64,000 nucleotides of DNA, from the NCBI GenBank assembly GCA_013002305.1, contig JABDKG010000102.1, positions 1-64,000 on the forward strand, given 5' to 3'. The notes under the pieces are model-generated. The model had not been told where the DNA came from. It ran no database searches and worked only from the letters and a program-made list of their open reading frames with translations. The position numbers and the translations under genes were made by a program. Positions within the stretch are counted from its first letter, which is position 1. Each line of letters opens with the position of its first letter. Positions 25,792 through 33,298 of the stretch are shown here, one piece after another. This DNA comes from Hellea sp. (GTDB lineage Bacteria; Pseudomonadota; Alphaproteobacteria; Caulobacterales; Maricaulaceae).

Positions 25792-26058
25792 CTAGAGATC
25801 TTTTAGACCAACTGACGGCTTGAACTGAGCCGATGTTTTGGCACGGGCTGTCATTTGCTGACCCGTCGCCGGATTGCGCATTTGACGCTCTGGACGGTGC
25901 TTGGCGATAAACTGGCCAAACCCTGGAATAGCGACTGTGTTGCCCTTTTTAAGTGAGCCAACAATTGTGTCGCAAAATGCACCGACGAATTCTCCGGCTT
26001 GTGCTTGAGTGGTGCCACAGCTATCAGCGATGGCGGCTACGAGTTCCTTCTTATTCAT
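25792..26058 (-). CDS. hup: HU-family DNA-binding protein
   Basis: The 88-residue protein is a histone-like dimer that bends DNA. It begins MNKKELVAAIADSCGTTQ and has the HU core with VAIPGFGQF, the beta-arm motif RPERQMRNPATGQQM and a short C-terminal helix. I chose ATG 26058, which follows AAGGGG by seven bases. A longer frame to 26193 lacks any HU feature. It is a monocistronic gene with its own terminator. Confidence 0.95.
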   Translation of the reverse strand: MNKKELVAAIADSCGTTQAQAGEFVGAFCDTIVGSLKKGNTVAIPGFGQFIAKHRPERQMRNPATGQQMTARAKTSAQFKPSVGLKDL

Positions 26059-26322
26059 GAGGTACCCCTTTTTCGAGTTTTGACCTGTCATCCATTGACC
26101 GTGGCCGTTAATAGATATCCTAACCGAAATGGTTAATCGTGGGTTAATAACCCCAGTAAAATAAGGCTTTTTGGCACTTTCGACTGTTTTCACAGGTAAT
26201 TTTGGTTAATTTCCCTCGAAAAATCGCTCTACTGTAGGTCAAATTTCGATTATTTCACTCGCAAATCAGAATCAAAAGTGTATCGGTTGGTCAAAATATC
26301 AGACAGAAAAGCACCCTAAAAC

Positions 26323-27228
26323 ATGGATAAAATCATTAAAATCGGCATTGTCGGCGCAGGTAAATTCGGCGGATATCACGCCCGGAAATGCGCTGATCAT
26401 CCGGAGACAGAGCTGATCGGGATCCATGATTTGAACGCCGAATCCCGCGACAGGCTGGCGCAACAATTTGCGGTTCGCGCATTTGAAAACCAGCATGATT
26501 TACTCGAAGATTGTGATGCTGTGGTGATCGCGGCGCCGGCCAGCCAGCATGGCAGGATCGCACGGGCAGGGCTGGCTTATGGCTGTCACCTTCTTATCGA
26601 AAAACCGATTGCGACCGCGCTGGATGAAGCTCTGGATATCGTCCAGATTTCCCAAGCTAAAAATCTGATCGTTCAGGTCGGTCACCAGGAGCGGTTCGTC
26701 GCCCGCGCCATCGGGCTCGACAAAATTGCCGAACGGCCGCGTCTCATCAGAGCCCATCGCCTCAACCCGTTTTCCGTTCGCGGAACCGATACGTCAGTGA
26801 CAATGGATTTGATGACCCATGATATTGATCTGGCCAATTGGTTGATGGGCGGCGTGCCAACACATGTTCAGGGCCGTACAATTACGCGCAAATCCGATCA
26901 TCCGGATCATGTCTGGGCGCACCTGTCCTATCCTGACGGCGACGTATTTTTAGAGGCAAGCAGGCTAGCTTTGCAAGGCGATCGCCGATTCGAAATCCAT
27001 TATCCCAGTGGCACAATTGAAATTAATTTCAATGCCAAGACCCTAACCCACGACACGCCGTTTCAAATGAATGCCGATTTCGGGCAGCACCCGGACGCAA
27101 AAGATAGTCTGGCCGCAGGAACCGAGGAATTTATCAGGGCGATAAAGACAAATTCGATACCTTTAATTTCGGCACAGGACGGTCTCAACGCCGCCGAAAT
27201 CGCGCTCAAAGTTGACGGGCACTTGTGA
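26323..27228 (+). CDS. Gfo/Idh/MocA-family NAD(P)-dependent oxidoreductase
   Basis: The 301-residue protein has a Rossmann domain starting KIGIVGAGKFGGYHARK, the family motif EKPIA near residue 90, and a C-terminal alpha/beta domain with DLMTHDIDLANWLMG, where a catalytic HDxD-type motif is expected. Family members oxidise or reduce sugars, inositols and nucleotide sugars. No transporter or sugar pathway gene lies near, so the substrate is open. The short length is typical for the UDP-sugar and biliverdin reductase-like branch. Confidence 0.85.
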   Translation: MDKIIKIGIVGAGKFGGYHARKCADHPETELIGIHDLNAESRDRLAQQFAVRAFENQHDLLEDCDAVVIAAPASQHGRIARAGLAYGCHLLIEKPIATALDEALDIVQISQAKNLIVQVGHQERFVARAIGLDKIAERPRLIRAHRLNPFSVRGTDTSVTMDLMTHDIDLANWLMGGVPTHVQGRTITRKSDHPDHVWAHLSYPDGDVFLEASRLALQGDRRFEIHYPSGTIEINFNAKTLTHDTPFQMNADFGQHPDAKDSLAAGTEEFIRAIKTNSIPLISAQDGLNAAEIALKVDGHL

Positions 27229-27325
27229 TTTAAGCGAGCAATCCCATCTTCTCTTATTCGGTGAGTCCTTTTCACCCTGGACCCCGACACATCTTATTCG
27301 CAATTTAGTACATTCTTCTCAACAT

Positions 27326-27436
27326 CCGCTCACCCCGCTATAGAGCGGGGTTCACGCCCACGGTGACCTAACCCCAATTGCGAATTTAGCTTGCCCCTAC
27401 CATTGCGTGGTTCCCGGCCTTCGCCGGGATGAACGG
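27326..27436. repeat. Cruciform intergenic repeat, copy 1
   Basis: This 111-base element lies between the Gfo/Idh gene and nadE. Outer ends are CCGCTC and GAACGG (near-inverted). Hairpin 1 is ACCCCGCT-ATAG-AGCGGGGT (27332-27351). Inner arms CACGC and GCGTG face each other, and hairpin 2 is TCCCGGC-CTTC-GCCGGGA (27412-27429). The same four-arm plan occurs at 30983-31054 and 53254-53370. Confidence 0.75.
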
Positions 27437-27512
27437 ATTTGGGGGAAGGGTGAAATTTAATTCGGGGAAACCATCTCTTGCCGATATCCAGTCCGCGGCG
27501 TAAACACGCGTC

Positions 27513-29174
27513 ATGACTCAAACCCTGAAAATCGCGTCGGCGCAGCTTAACCCTGTAATGGGGGATTTGGCGGGGAATTTTGCCAAGGGCAAGGCCGCAT
27601 ATACGCAGGCCAAGGCGGGCGGGGCGGATATTTTGGTTTTGCCGGAGCTTTTCATTCTCGGCTACCCGCCGGAGGATTTAGTTTTAAAGCCTGCGGCGAT
27701 TGAAGACTGCCTGATAAAAGCCGAAGAGTTTGCCAAGTTGACCAAGGATGGTCCGGCGGTTGTGTTTCCGTTGCCCTACCGCGACGGTGATAAACTGCAC
27801 AACGCCGCGATATTTATGCAAGACGGCCAGATCACGGATATCCGGTTTAAGCATCACCTCCCAAATTACGGCGTCTTTGACGAAGCCCGTGTGTTTGATC
27901 GCGGGCCTTTGCCGGACCCAATCACGTTTCAAGGCGTCAAAATAGGTCTGCCGATCTGCGAAGATCTTTGGCAAGCGGGCGTAGCGAGCCATTTGGCCGA
28001 CAAAGGCGCTGAGCTCCTGATATCGCCGAACGGCTCTCCGTGGCGCCGCACGGCGCTATCTGAGCGCGTTGAGGCGCTGGGCGAGAAGGTTCATAATGAA
28101 GGCCTGCCGCTGATCTATGTCAACCAGGTTGGCGGGCAGGATGAGCTGGTTTTTGATGGCTCGTCTTTCTCGATGTCAGGCGATGAAAAAATCGTGCAAT
28201 CGCTCAGATCCTTTATCGAGGATTTTGACATCGCGACGTGGGAAAAGAAGGACGGTGAGTGGGAATGCGTTAAGGCTGAAACCTACGACCAGCTTACCGG
28301 ACCCGAAGCGGATTGGCGCGCCATGTGTCTGGGCCTCGGCGATTATGTCAATAAGAACGGCTTTAAGCAGGTTGTCCTTGGCATGTCCGGCGGGATCGAT
28401 AGCGCCATGGTTGCGGCCATTGCGGCAGACGCCCTTGGTCCTGAACGGGTCTGGTGCGTGATGATGCCGTCTAAATATACGTCGGATAATTCTCTGGATG
28501 ATGCCAAGGACTGCGCCAACCGGATCGGCTGTAAATATGACATCATCTCGATCAAACCGGCGGTCGATGCTTACGGCGAAATGATGCAGCCCTTTTTTGA
28601 AGGGCTGCCGCCCAGCACCGCCGAAGAAAATATCCAGTCCCGCGCCCGCGCTGTCACGCTGATGGCGCTGTCGAACAAATTCGGGCCGATGCTTTTGACC
28701 ACAGGGAACAAGTCGGAAATGGCCGTCGGTTACGCGACGCTCTACGGCGATATGTGCGGCGGTTATAACCCGCTCAAAGATGTCTATAAAACCGAAGTGT
28801 TCAGGCTGGCGAGATGGCGCAATCAAAACACGCCCGATGACCTTCTGGGCAGCGATCACCCCATCACGGATAATATCATCACGAAACCGCCGACGGCTGA
28901 GCTTCGGGAAAACCAGAAAGACAGTGACAGCCTGCCGGAATATGATGTTCTGGATAATATTCTGTTCGGCCTAATCGAGCAGGAATTACCGGTTGAAGAA
29001 ATCATCGCGCGGGGGCATAAGCCCGCCGATGTGAAGCGGATTCAAAATCTGTTATTCATCGCCGAATATAAACGGCGGCAGGCGCCTCCGGGCGTTAAGA
29101 TCGGGACCAAGAACTTTGGCCGTGATCGCCGCTACCCCATAACGAATAGATATCGGGACGACGTTCCCGAATAA
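27513..29174 (+). CDS. nadE: Glutamine-dependent NAD(+) synthase
   Basis: NadE amidates nicotinic acid adenine dinucleotide to NAD, with ammonia released from glutamine. The 553-residue protein is the two-domain form: an N-terminal nitrilase-like glutaminase with LPELFILGYPPEDL (Glu), KHHLPNYGVFDE (Lys) and PICEDLW (Cys), and a C-terminal synthetase with the P-loop-like GMSGGIDSAMVAAIA. It starts 76 bases after cruciform repeat copy 1 and precedes gltX by 21 bases. Confidence 0.96.
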   Translation: MTQTLKIASAQLNPVMGDLAGNFAKGKAAYTQAKAGGADILVLPELFILGYPPEDLVLKPAAIEDCLIKAEEFAKLTKDGPAVVFPLPYRDGDKLHNAAIFMQDGQITDIRFKHHLPNYGVFDEARVFDRGPLPDPITFQGVKIGLPICEDLWQAGVASHLADKGAELLISPNGSPWRRTALSERVEALGEKVHNEGLPLIYVNQVGGQDELVFDGSSFSMSGDEKIVQSLRSFIEDFDIATWEKKDGEWECVKAETYDQLTGPEADWRAMCLGLGDYVNKNGFKQVVLGMSGGIDSAMVAAIAADALGPERVWCVMMPSKYTSDNSLDDAKDCANRIGCKYDIISIKPAVDAYGEMMQPFFEGLPPSTAEENIQSRARAVTLMALSNKFGPMLLTTGNKSEMAVGYATLYGDMCGGYNPLKDVYKTEVFRLARWRNQNTPDDLLGSDHPITDNIITKPPTAELRENQKDSDSLPEYDVLDNILFGLIEQELPVEEIIARGHKPADVKRIQNLLFIAEYKRRQAPPGVKIGTKNFGRDRRYPITNRYRDDVPE

Positions 29175-29195
29175 GAATAAGACTAAGAGAATTTT

Positions 29196-30536
29196 ATGTC
29201 CGTAATCGCTCGATTTGCCCCGTCGCCCACCGGCAAGCTCCACGTCGGCAATGTCCGCACCGCGCTGCTGAACTGGCTCTACGTGCGCGAGCAGGGCGGC
29301 GAGTTTATATTGCGGATCGATGACACGGATCTCGACCGCTCTACCCGGGAATATGAAGAGGGCATTCAAACAGATCTGTCCTGGCTTGGACTGAACTGGG
29401 ATCGTTCCTTTAACCAATCCCACAAATTCGAAATCTATGACGCGGCGGCGGATAAGTTGCGCAAAATGGGCCTTCTTTATGCCTGTTACGATACGCCTGA
29501 GGAACTTGACCGGCAGCGCAAATTGCTCAGCCTGCAGAAAAAGCCCCCGGTCTATGACCGTTCCGCGCTCGAGCTGACGGACGCGCAGAAAAAAGCCTAT
29601 GAAGAGGAAGGCCGCAAACCCCATTGGCGCTTTAAACTCTCCGGCGATATTGTGAGCTGGACCGATATGGTACGCGGCGAGCAATCGATCCAGACCGCCT
29701 CTTTATCTGATCCGGTTCTGATCCGCGGCGACGGTTCCTATCTTTATACGCTGCCAAGTGTTGTCGATGATATTGATGCCAAAATCACCCACGTCATTCG
29801 CGGCGAAGACCATGTCACAAACTCCGGCGCGCAGATCGAAATTTTCCGGGCGCTCTCGGATCACCTGCCGACCTTTGCCCACACGCCGCTTTTGGTCGGG
29901 AAGGACGGCAAAGGCTTGTCCAAACGGCTCGGATCTCTGTCGATCCAGCAGCTGCGCGAAGACGGCCTCGAGCCAATGGCGGTAAATTCCTTGCTGGCGA
30001 AAATCGGCACATCCGATCCGGTCGAAATCCGCGATAATCTTGCGCAGCTTTCGTCTGAATTTTCCTTTGACAAAATCGGACGCGCCCCGGCCCGGTTTGA
30101 CGAAGACGAGCTAAATCTGCTCAATGCCAAACTGCTTCACGAAACCGAATATGCCGAGGTTAAAGACCGCCTGGAGGCACTCGGTGTCGGCGGCGGCGAA
30201 GATTTCTGGAACCTGATACGCGCCAATATATCCAAACTCGGCGATGCCGCTAGCTGGTCGGTGATGGCTTTTGCGCCCATGGCCGGACAGATCGAGCCCG
30301 AAGATGCTGAATATTGCGCGCTCGCAGCCGATGCGCTCCCGGATAAAGTCACGGACGAAACCTGGAGCACATGGACAGCATTCCTAAAGGAAACCACGGG
30401 CCGTAAAGGCAAGGGCCTTTTCATGCCGCTGCGACTCGCGCTCACTGGCCGCGCGCGCGGCCCGGAAATGAATAAAATGCTCGCCGTCCTCGGCGCTGAG
30501 AAAGCGCGCGCTCGTTTAAAAGGCTTGCGAGCATAG
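29196..30536 (+). CDS. gltX: Glutamyl-tRNA synthetase
   Basis: This class I synthetase charges tRNA with glutamate. The 446-residue protein has FAPSPTGKLHVGNVRTALLN (the HIGH-class motif as HVGN), the IDDTD motif, and the KMSKS-class loop as KGLSKRLGS. Many alphaproteobacteria have two GltX paralogues, one of which supplies Glu-tRNA(Gln) for the amidotransferase route, and I cannot tell which this is. It follows nadE by 21 bases. Confidence 0.95.
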   Translation: MSVIARFAPSPTGKLHVGNVRTALLNWLYVREQGGEFILRIDDTDLDRSTREYEEGIQTDLSWLGLNWDRSFNQSHKFEIYDAAADKLRKMGLLYACYDTPEELDRQRKLLSLQKKPPVYDRSALELTDAQKKAYEEEGRKPHWRFKLSGDIVSWTDMVRGEQSIQTASLSDPVLIRGDGSYLYTLPSVVDDIDAKITHVIRGEDHVTNSGAQIEIFRALSDHLPTFAHTPLLVGKDGKGLSKRLGSLSIQQLREDGLEPMAVNSLLAKIGTSDPVEIRDNLAQLSSEFSFDKIGRAPARFDEDELNLLNAKLLHETEYAEVKDRLEALGVGGGEDFWNLIRANISKLGDAASWSVMAFAPMAGQIEPEDAEYCALAADALPDKVTDETWSTWTAFLKETTGRKGKGLFMPLRLALTGRARGPEMNKMLAVLGAEKARARLKGLRA

Positions 30537-30575
30537 TTAGATTGACTGAAACCCATATTAACAGACGTAAAATTC

Positions 30576-30977
30576 ATGGAAAAACTCCCCAAAGCCCTTC
30601 TGATTATACGCCTATCGATCGCGTTTTTCCTTCTCCATTGGGTGATCGATAAAATAGCGGCGCCGCAACATACGGCCGCCGTTTTCAAAAATTTCTATTT
30701 TGTCAACGAACTTCCGGCGAGCATTTCCTATGTGCTGGGCGGACTATTCGCTGTGCTTTTACTGGCGTTCACATTCGGATTTAAGAAACGCCTGTCTTAC
30801 GGGTTGGTTGCGCTTGTCCACGGCGCCGGGACGATCATGATATTGAATAATTTTATTCCTTTTACCGACGCTTATAAGATTGTGTTCGTCGCTTCGATCC
30901 CCGTACTCGGCGCGATGATCGCGCTCTATATTCTACGTGATCACGATACAGTATGGACCGTCTATAAGGCGCCTTAA
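30576..30977 (+). CDS. Small integral membrane protein, DoxX-like
   Basis: The 133-residue protein has about four membrane helices (AFFLLHWVIDKI, ISYVLGGLFAVLLLAFTF, LVALVHGAGTIMILN, FVASIPVLGAMIALYIL). The topology and the first helix (IIRLSIAFFLLHWVIDKIAAP) fit the DoxX-like superfamily. The function of such proteins is mostly unknown. It lies 39 bases after gltX on the same strand. Confidence 0.6.
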   Translation: MEKLPKALLIIRLSIAFFLLHWVIDKIAAPQHTAAVFKNFYFVNELPASISYVLGGLFAVLLLAFTFGFKKRLSYGLVALVHGAGTIMILNNFIPFTDAYKIVFVASIPVLGAMIALYILRDHDTVWTVYKAP

Positions 30978-30982
30978 AAATT

Positions 30983-31054
30983 CCGCTCGTTCCCGCGAAA
31001 GCGGGAATCCATTTATCTAAATTTGGGGTTCCCCGCTTTCGCAAGGAAGAGCGG
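30983..31054. repeat. Cruciform intergenic repeat, copy 2
   Basis: This 72-base compact copy sits between two convergent genes. Outer arms are CCGCTC (30983-30988) and GAGCGG (31049-31054). Hairpin 1 is TTCCCGC-GAAA-GCGGGAA (30990-31007). Hairpin 2 is TTCCCCGC-TTTC-GCAAGGAA with two mismatches. In addition GCGAAAGCGGG and CCCGCTTTCGC are inverted copies of each other, so an alternative long hairpin is possible. Confidence 0.75.
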
Positions 31055-31059
31055 CCGGC

Positions 31060-31260
31060 TTATCTGTTCTTCCACATCCGTACCGCATTTTTCCCCATCG
31101 CTGCCCATATCGGGTCAATGATGAGAATGGCAGCAATCACCATGGCGCCGAATATCCAGTGGAAATCCTTGATCTCGATCCAGATAAAAAGACCGATCAT
31201 GACCGGGTAAAATAAATAGGCGATCCCCATGCGCCAGAAGACTTGCCCGAGTTTTTTCAT
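31060..31260 (-). CDS. Small two-helix membrane protein
   Basis: The 66-residue protein has two hydrophobic segments (GIAYLFYPVMIGLFIWI and WIFGAMVIAAILIIDPIWAAM) with a charged tail. Its ATG overlaps the stop codon of the upstream sixA-like gene by four bases (ATGA), so it is cotranscribed and probably translationally coupled. I do not recognise the family. Confidence 0.65.
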   Translation of the reverse strand: MKKLGQVFWRMGIAYLFYPVMIGLFIWIEIKDFHWIFGAMVIAAILIIDPIWAAMGKNAVRMWKNR

Positions 31261-31745
31261 TCTAGTTCCCGAGGCAGGATCAGGTCTTTAAAGGTCCAAT
31301 TATCCGGCGAGAGCCAAGGCCCGTCACCCGCGCGCTCCAGAACCGTACAGGCGCCGGTCGGGTAATTGTGATACTGGCCTGTGAAGTGGTGATGAAGCTC
31401 GCCCCAACCCGGATTATGGCCAAGCAGCATGGTGGGTTTTTCGGGCTCGCCGCGCTGCGCGCAAACTTCTAGCACGTTACGGGCGCTGGCATGGTAAAAT
31501 TCGGGGATAAATTCAATGCCTTGCGCGCCAGGGATTTCGCGGATGAGGTGCATCGCAGTTTCGCGGGTGCGCTTACTGTCCGATGACCAGATTTGATCCG
31601 GTGCAAATCCGCGCGCCGTCAGCGCCTGTCCCATAGCAATCGCTGCACGTTTACCGCGTTTATTAAGCGGCCTTTCATGATCGCTAAGACCTTCCTCTGC
31701 CCAAGAGGATTTGGCGTGCCGCATAAGAAGGAGTCGATTGAGCAT
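31257..31745 (-). CDS. sixA: SixA-like histidine phosphatase
   Basis: The 162-residue protein belongs to the histidine phosphatase superfamily: LLLMRHAKSSW near the start carries the catalytic RHA motif, followed by DHERPLNKRGKRAA and, later, LLGHNPGW with the second catalytic histidine. SixA proteins dephosphorylate phosphohistidine, for example on Hpt domains or in the nitrogen PTS. I chose ATG 31745; a GTG at 31781 is possible but would lie inside the rplI terminator. Confidence 0.85.
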   Translation of the reverse strand: MLNRLLLMRHAKSSWAEEGLSDHERPLNKRGKRAAIAMGQALTARGFAPDQIWSSDSKRTRETAMHLIREIPGAQGIEFIPEFYHASARNVLEVCAQRGEPEKPTMLLGHNPGWGELHHHFTGQYHNYPTGACTVLERAGDGPWLSPDNWTFKDLILPRELE

Positions 31746-31781
31746 AGGGATAATATGGGCGCTTTCGCGGACAATGACCAC

Positions 31782-31807
31782 AAAAAAACCCGGCCAAATG
31801 GCCGGGT
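31782..31807 (-). terminator. Terminator after rplI
   Basis: Read on the minus strand, ACCCGGCC-ATTT-GGCCGGGT is a perfect eight-base stem followed by a run of T residues. It lies about 28 bases after the rplI stop and closes the rpsF-rpsR-rplI operon. A T-run on the other side gives it some activity in the plus direction too. Confidence 0.9.
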
Positions 31808-31834
31808 CGGTTTTTCAGCCTTGTTAAGAGCTGA

Positions 31835-32494
31835 CTATTCTTCTTCGCCTTTGTCAGCGGCTGCCCGGCGGGTCGGGGCTTGATCTTCGTCGTCATCTGT
31901 TGGCTCTTCTTCAGAGAGGCCTTCAGGAACGACATTGTCATCAAACATTTCAGCGGCAATAGCCGCACGTTCGGCTGCACCTATCTCGGCATCGGCGCGA
32001 TCTTCAGCCATTTGAGTGGCGATCACATCCTCACCTTTTGCCTGACGCTCGGCTTCGTCTTCGGAGCGGGCGACATTGACAGTGATCGTCGAGGAGACTT
32101 CCGGATGGAGCCGGATTTCAACTTCGTGAACACCGAGAGCTTTGATCGGCGTTTCCAGTTTGACCATATTACGTTTGACGCCGCCTGCCATGACTTCGAC
32201 AATGTCGCGGGATGAAACAGAACCGTAAAGCTGACCGGTTTCGCCGGCTTTCCGAATAATGATGTAAGTGTTGCCGTCGATAGACTTGCCGTCTTCGGCC
32301 GCTTGATCTCTGGCTTCAGCATTGCGGGCTTCGAGAAACTCGCGTTCAGCTTCGAACCGGGCCAAATTGGCTTTGGTTGCGCGGAGGGCCTTTTGCTGCG
32401 GGAGCAGGAAATTACGGGCAAAACCAGATTTGACATTGACGACTTCGCCCATGCCGCCCAGCTTTTCGACGCGTTCTAAAAGAATGACTTCCAT
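31835..32494 (-). CDS. rplI: 50S ribosomal protein L9
   Basis: L9 binds 23S rRNA and spans the base of the L1 stalk. Residues 1-150 are canonical ([19 protein letters not shown], then [13 protein letters not shown]). The remaining 70 or so residues form an acidic, low-complexity tail (for example [13 protein letters not shown]), longer than in E. coli L9. It is the last gene of the S6-S18-L9 operon, 11 bases after rpsR. Confidence 0.97.
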   Translation of the reverse strand: MEVILLERVEKLGGMGEVVNVKSGFARNFLLPQQKALRATKANLARFEAEREFLEARNAEARDQAAEDGKSIDGNTYIIIRKAGETGQLYGSVSSRDIVEVMAGGVKRNMVKLETPIKALGVHEVEIRLHPEVSSTITVNVARSEDEAERQAKGEDVIATQMAEDRADAEIGAAERAAIAAEMFDDNVVPEGLSEEEPTDDDEDQAPTRRAAADKGEEE

Positions 32495-32505
32495 GATCCG
32501 TCTCC

Positions 32506-32769
32506 TTACTTGTTTTCATAAGGCAGGAGAGCCAGGAAGCGGGCGCGTTTAATGGCGCGGGCCAGTTCTCTCTGCTTTTTACGGGATACGGCGGTGATCC
32601 GTGACGGGACGATTTTGCCCTTTTCAGACATATAACGGCCCAGCATTTTTGGATCTTTATAATCGATGCTTATGCCTTTTTCGCCTGAGAATGGGCAAAC
32701 CTTACGGCGGCGCTTAAACGGCGTCCGTGTCGGCAGATTTTCGATTTTGATATCGGATTTTTTAGCCAT
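32506..32769 (-). CDS. rpsR: 30S ribosomal protein S18
   Basis: The 87-residue protein has the S18 core [38 protein letters not shown] and [20 protein letters not shown]18 binds next to S6 on the small-subunit platform. It lies two bases after the rpsF stop codon. Confidence 0.98.
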   Translation of the reverse strand: MAKKSDIKIENLPTRTPFKRRRKVCPFSGEKGISIDYKDPKMLGRYMSEKGKIVPSRITAVSRKKQRELARAIKRARFLALLPYENK

Positions 32770-32771
32770 GA

Positions 32772-33128
32772 CTAACGGTCCTCTCTTTCGCGGCGCTTAC
32801 GCTCTTCGCGTTTTTTCATGATCGGTGAAGGATCTTCGGAAAATTCGTCAACGCGAATGCTCATATAACGCAGAATATCTTCATTGATGCGGTGCTGACG
32901 TTCCAGTTCGTGAATGACAGACGCTTCGGCGTTGATTTTCAGAAGATTATAATGGGCTTTACGGTTCTTCTTCATCCGGTAGGCCAGATTCCGAAGTCCC
33001 CAATATTCGGCACCTTCGATCGTGCCGCCCATATTCTGAACTTTACTATTGATGTTTTGGACAATCTCTTCGACTTGCGACGACGAGATGTCAGGGCGTG
33101 AAATAATCACGTGCTCATACAGAGACAT
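32772..33128 (-). CDS. rpsF: 30S ribosomal protein S6
   Basis: The 118-residue protein begins [20 protein letters not shown] and has the S6 fold with [21 protein letters not shown] chose ATG 33128, preceded by AAGGA at a normal distance. An in-frame extension to 33242 shows no S6 similarity. It opens the rpsF-rpsR-rplI operon. Confidence 0.97.
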   Translation of the reverse strand: MSLYEHVIISRPDISSSQVEEIVQNINSKVQNMGGTIEGAEYWGLRNLAYRMKKNRKAHYNLLKINAEASVIHELERQHRINEDILRYMSIRVDEFSEDPSPIMKKREERKRREREDR

Positions 33129-33298
33129 GTTTAGTCCTTCATGTTGGGATGCGGCGTGATCGACAGTGGAAGGCTTGCCGATGTCACGATGGCTCCGAGC
33201 GAGATATTGACCCCATGTCAATATGGATCGCGCGGACCGCAACCGTTAGTGGGCGCCCTTTAGGCGCAGATCAGGGTGAAATCAAGCGTTTTCTGTGT

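Noticed and set aside
26059-26193. N-terminal extension of the HU protein
   Set aside because: The HU fold starts at ATG 26058 with its own ribosome site; the extension has no HU feature.
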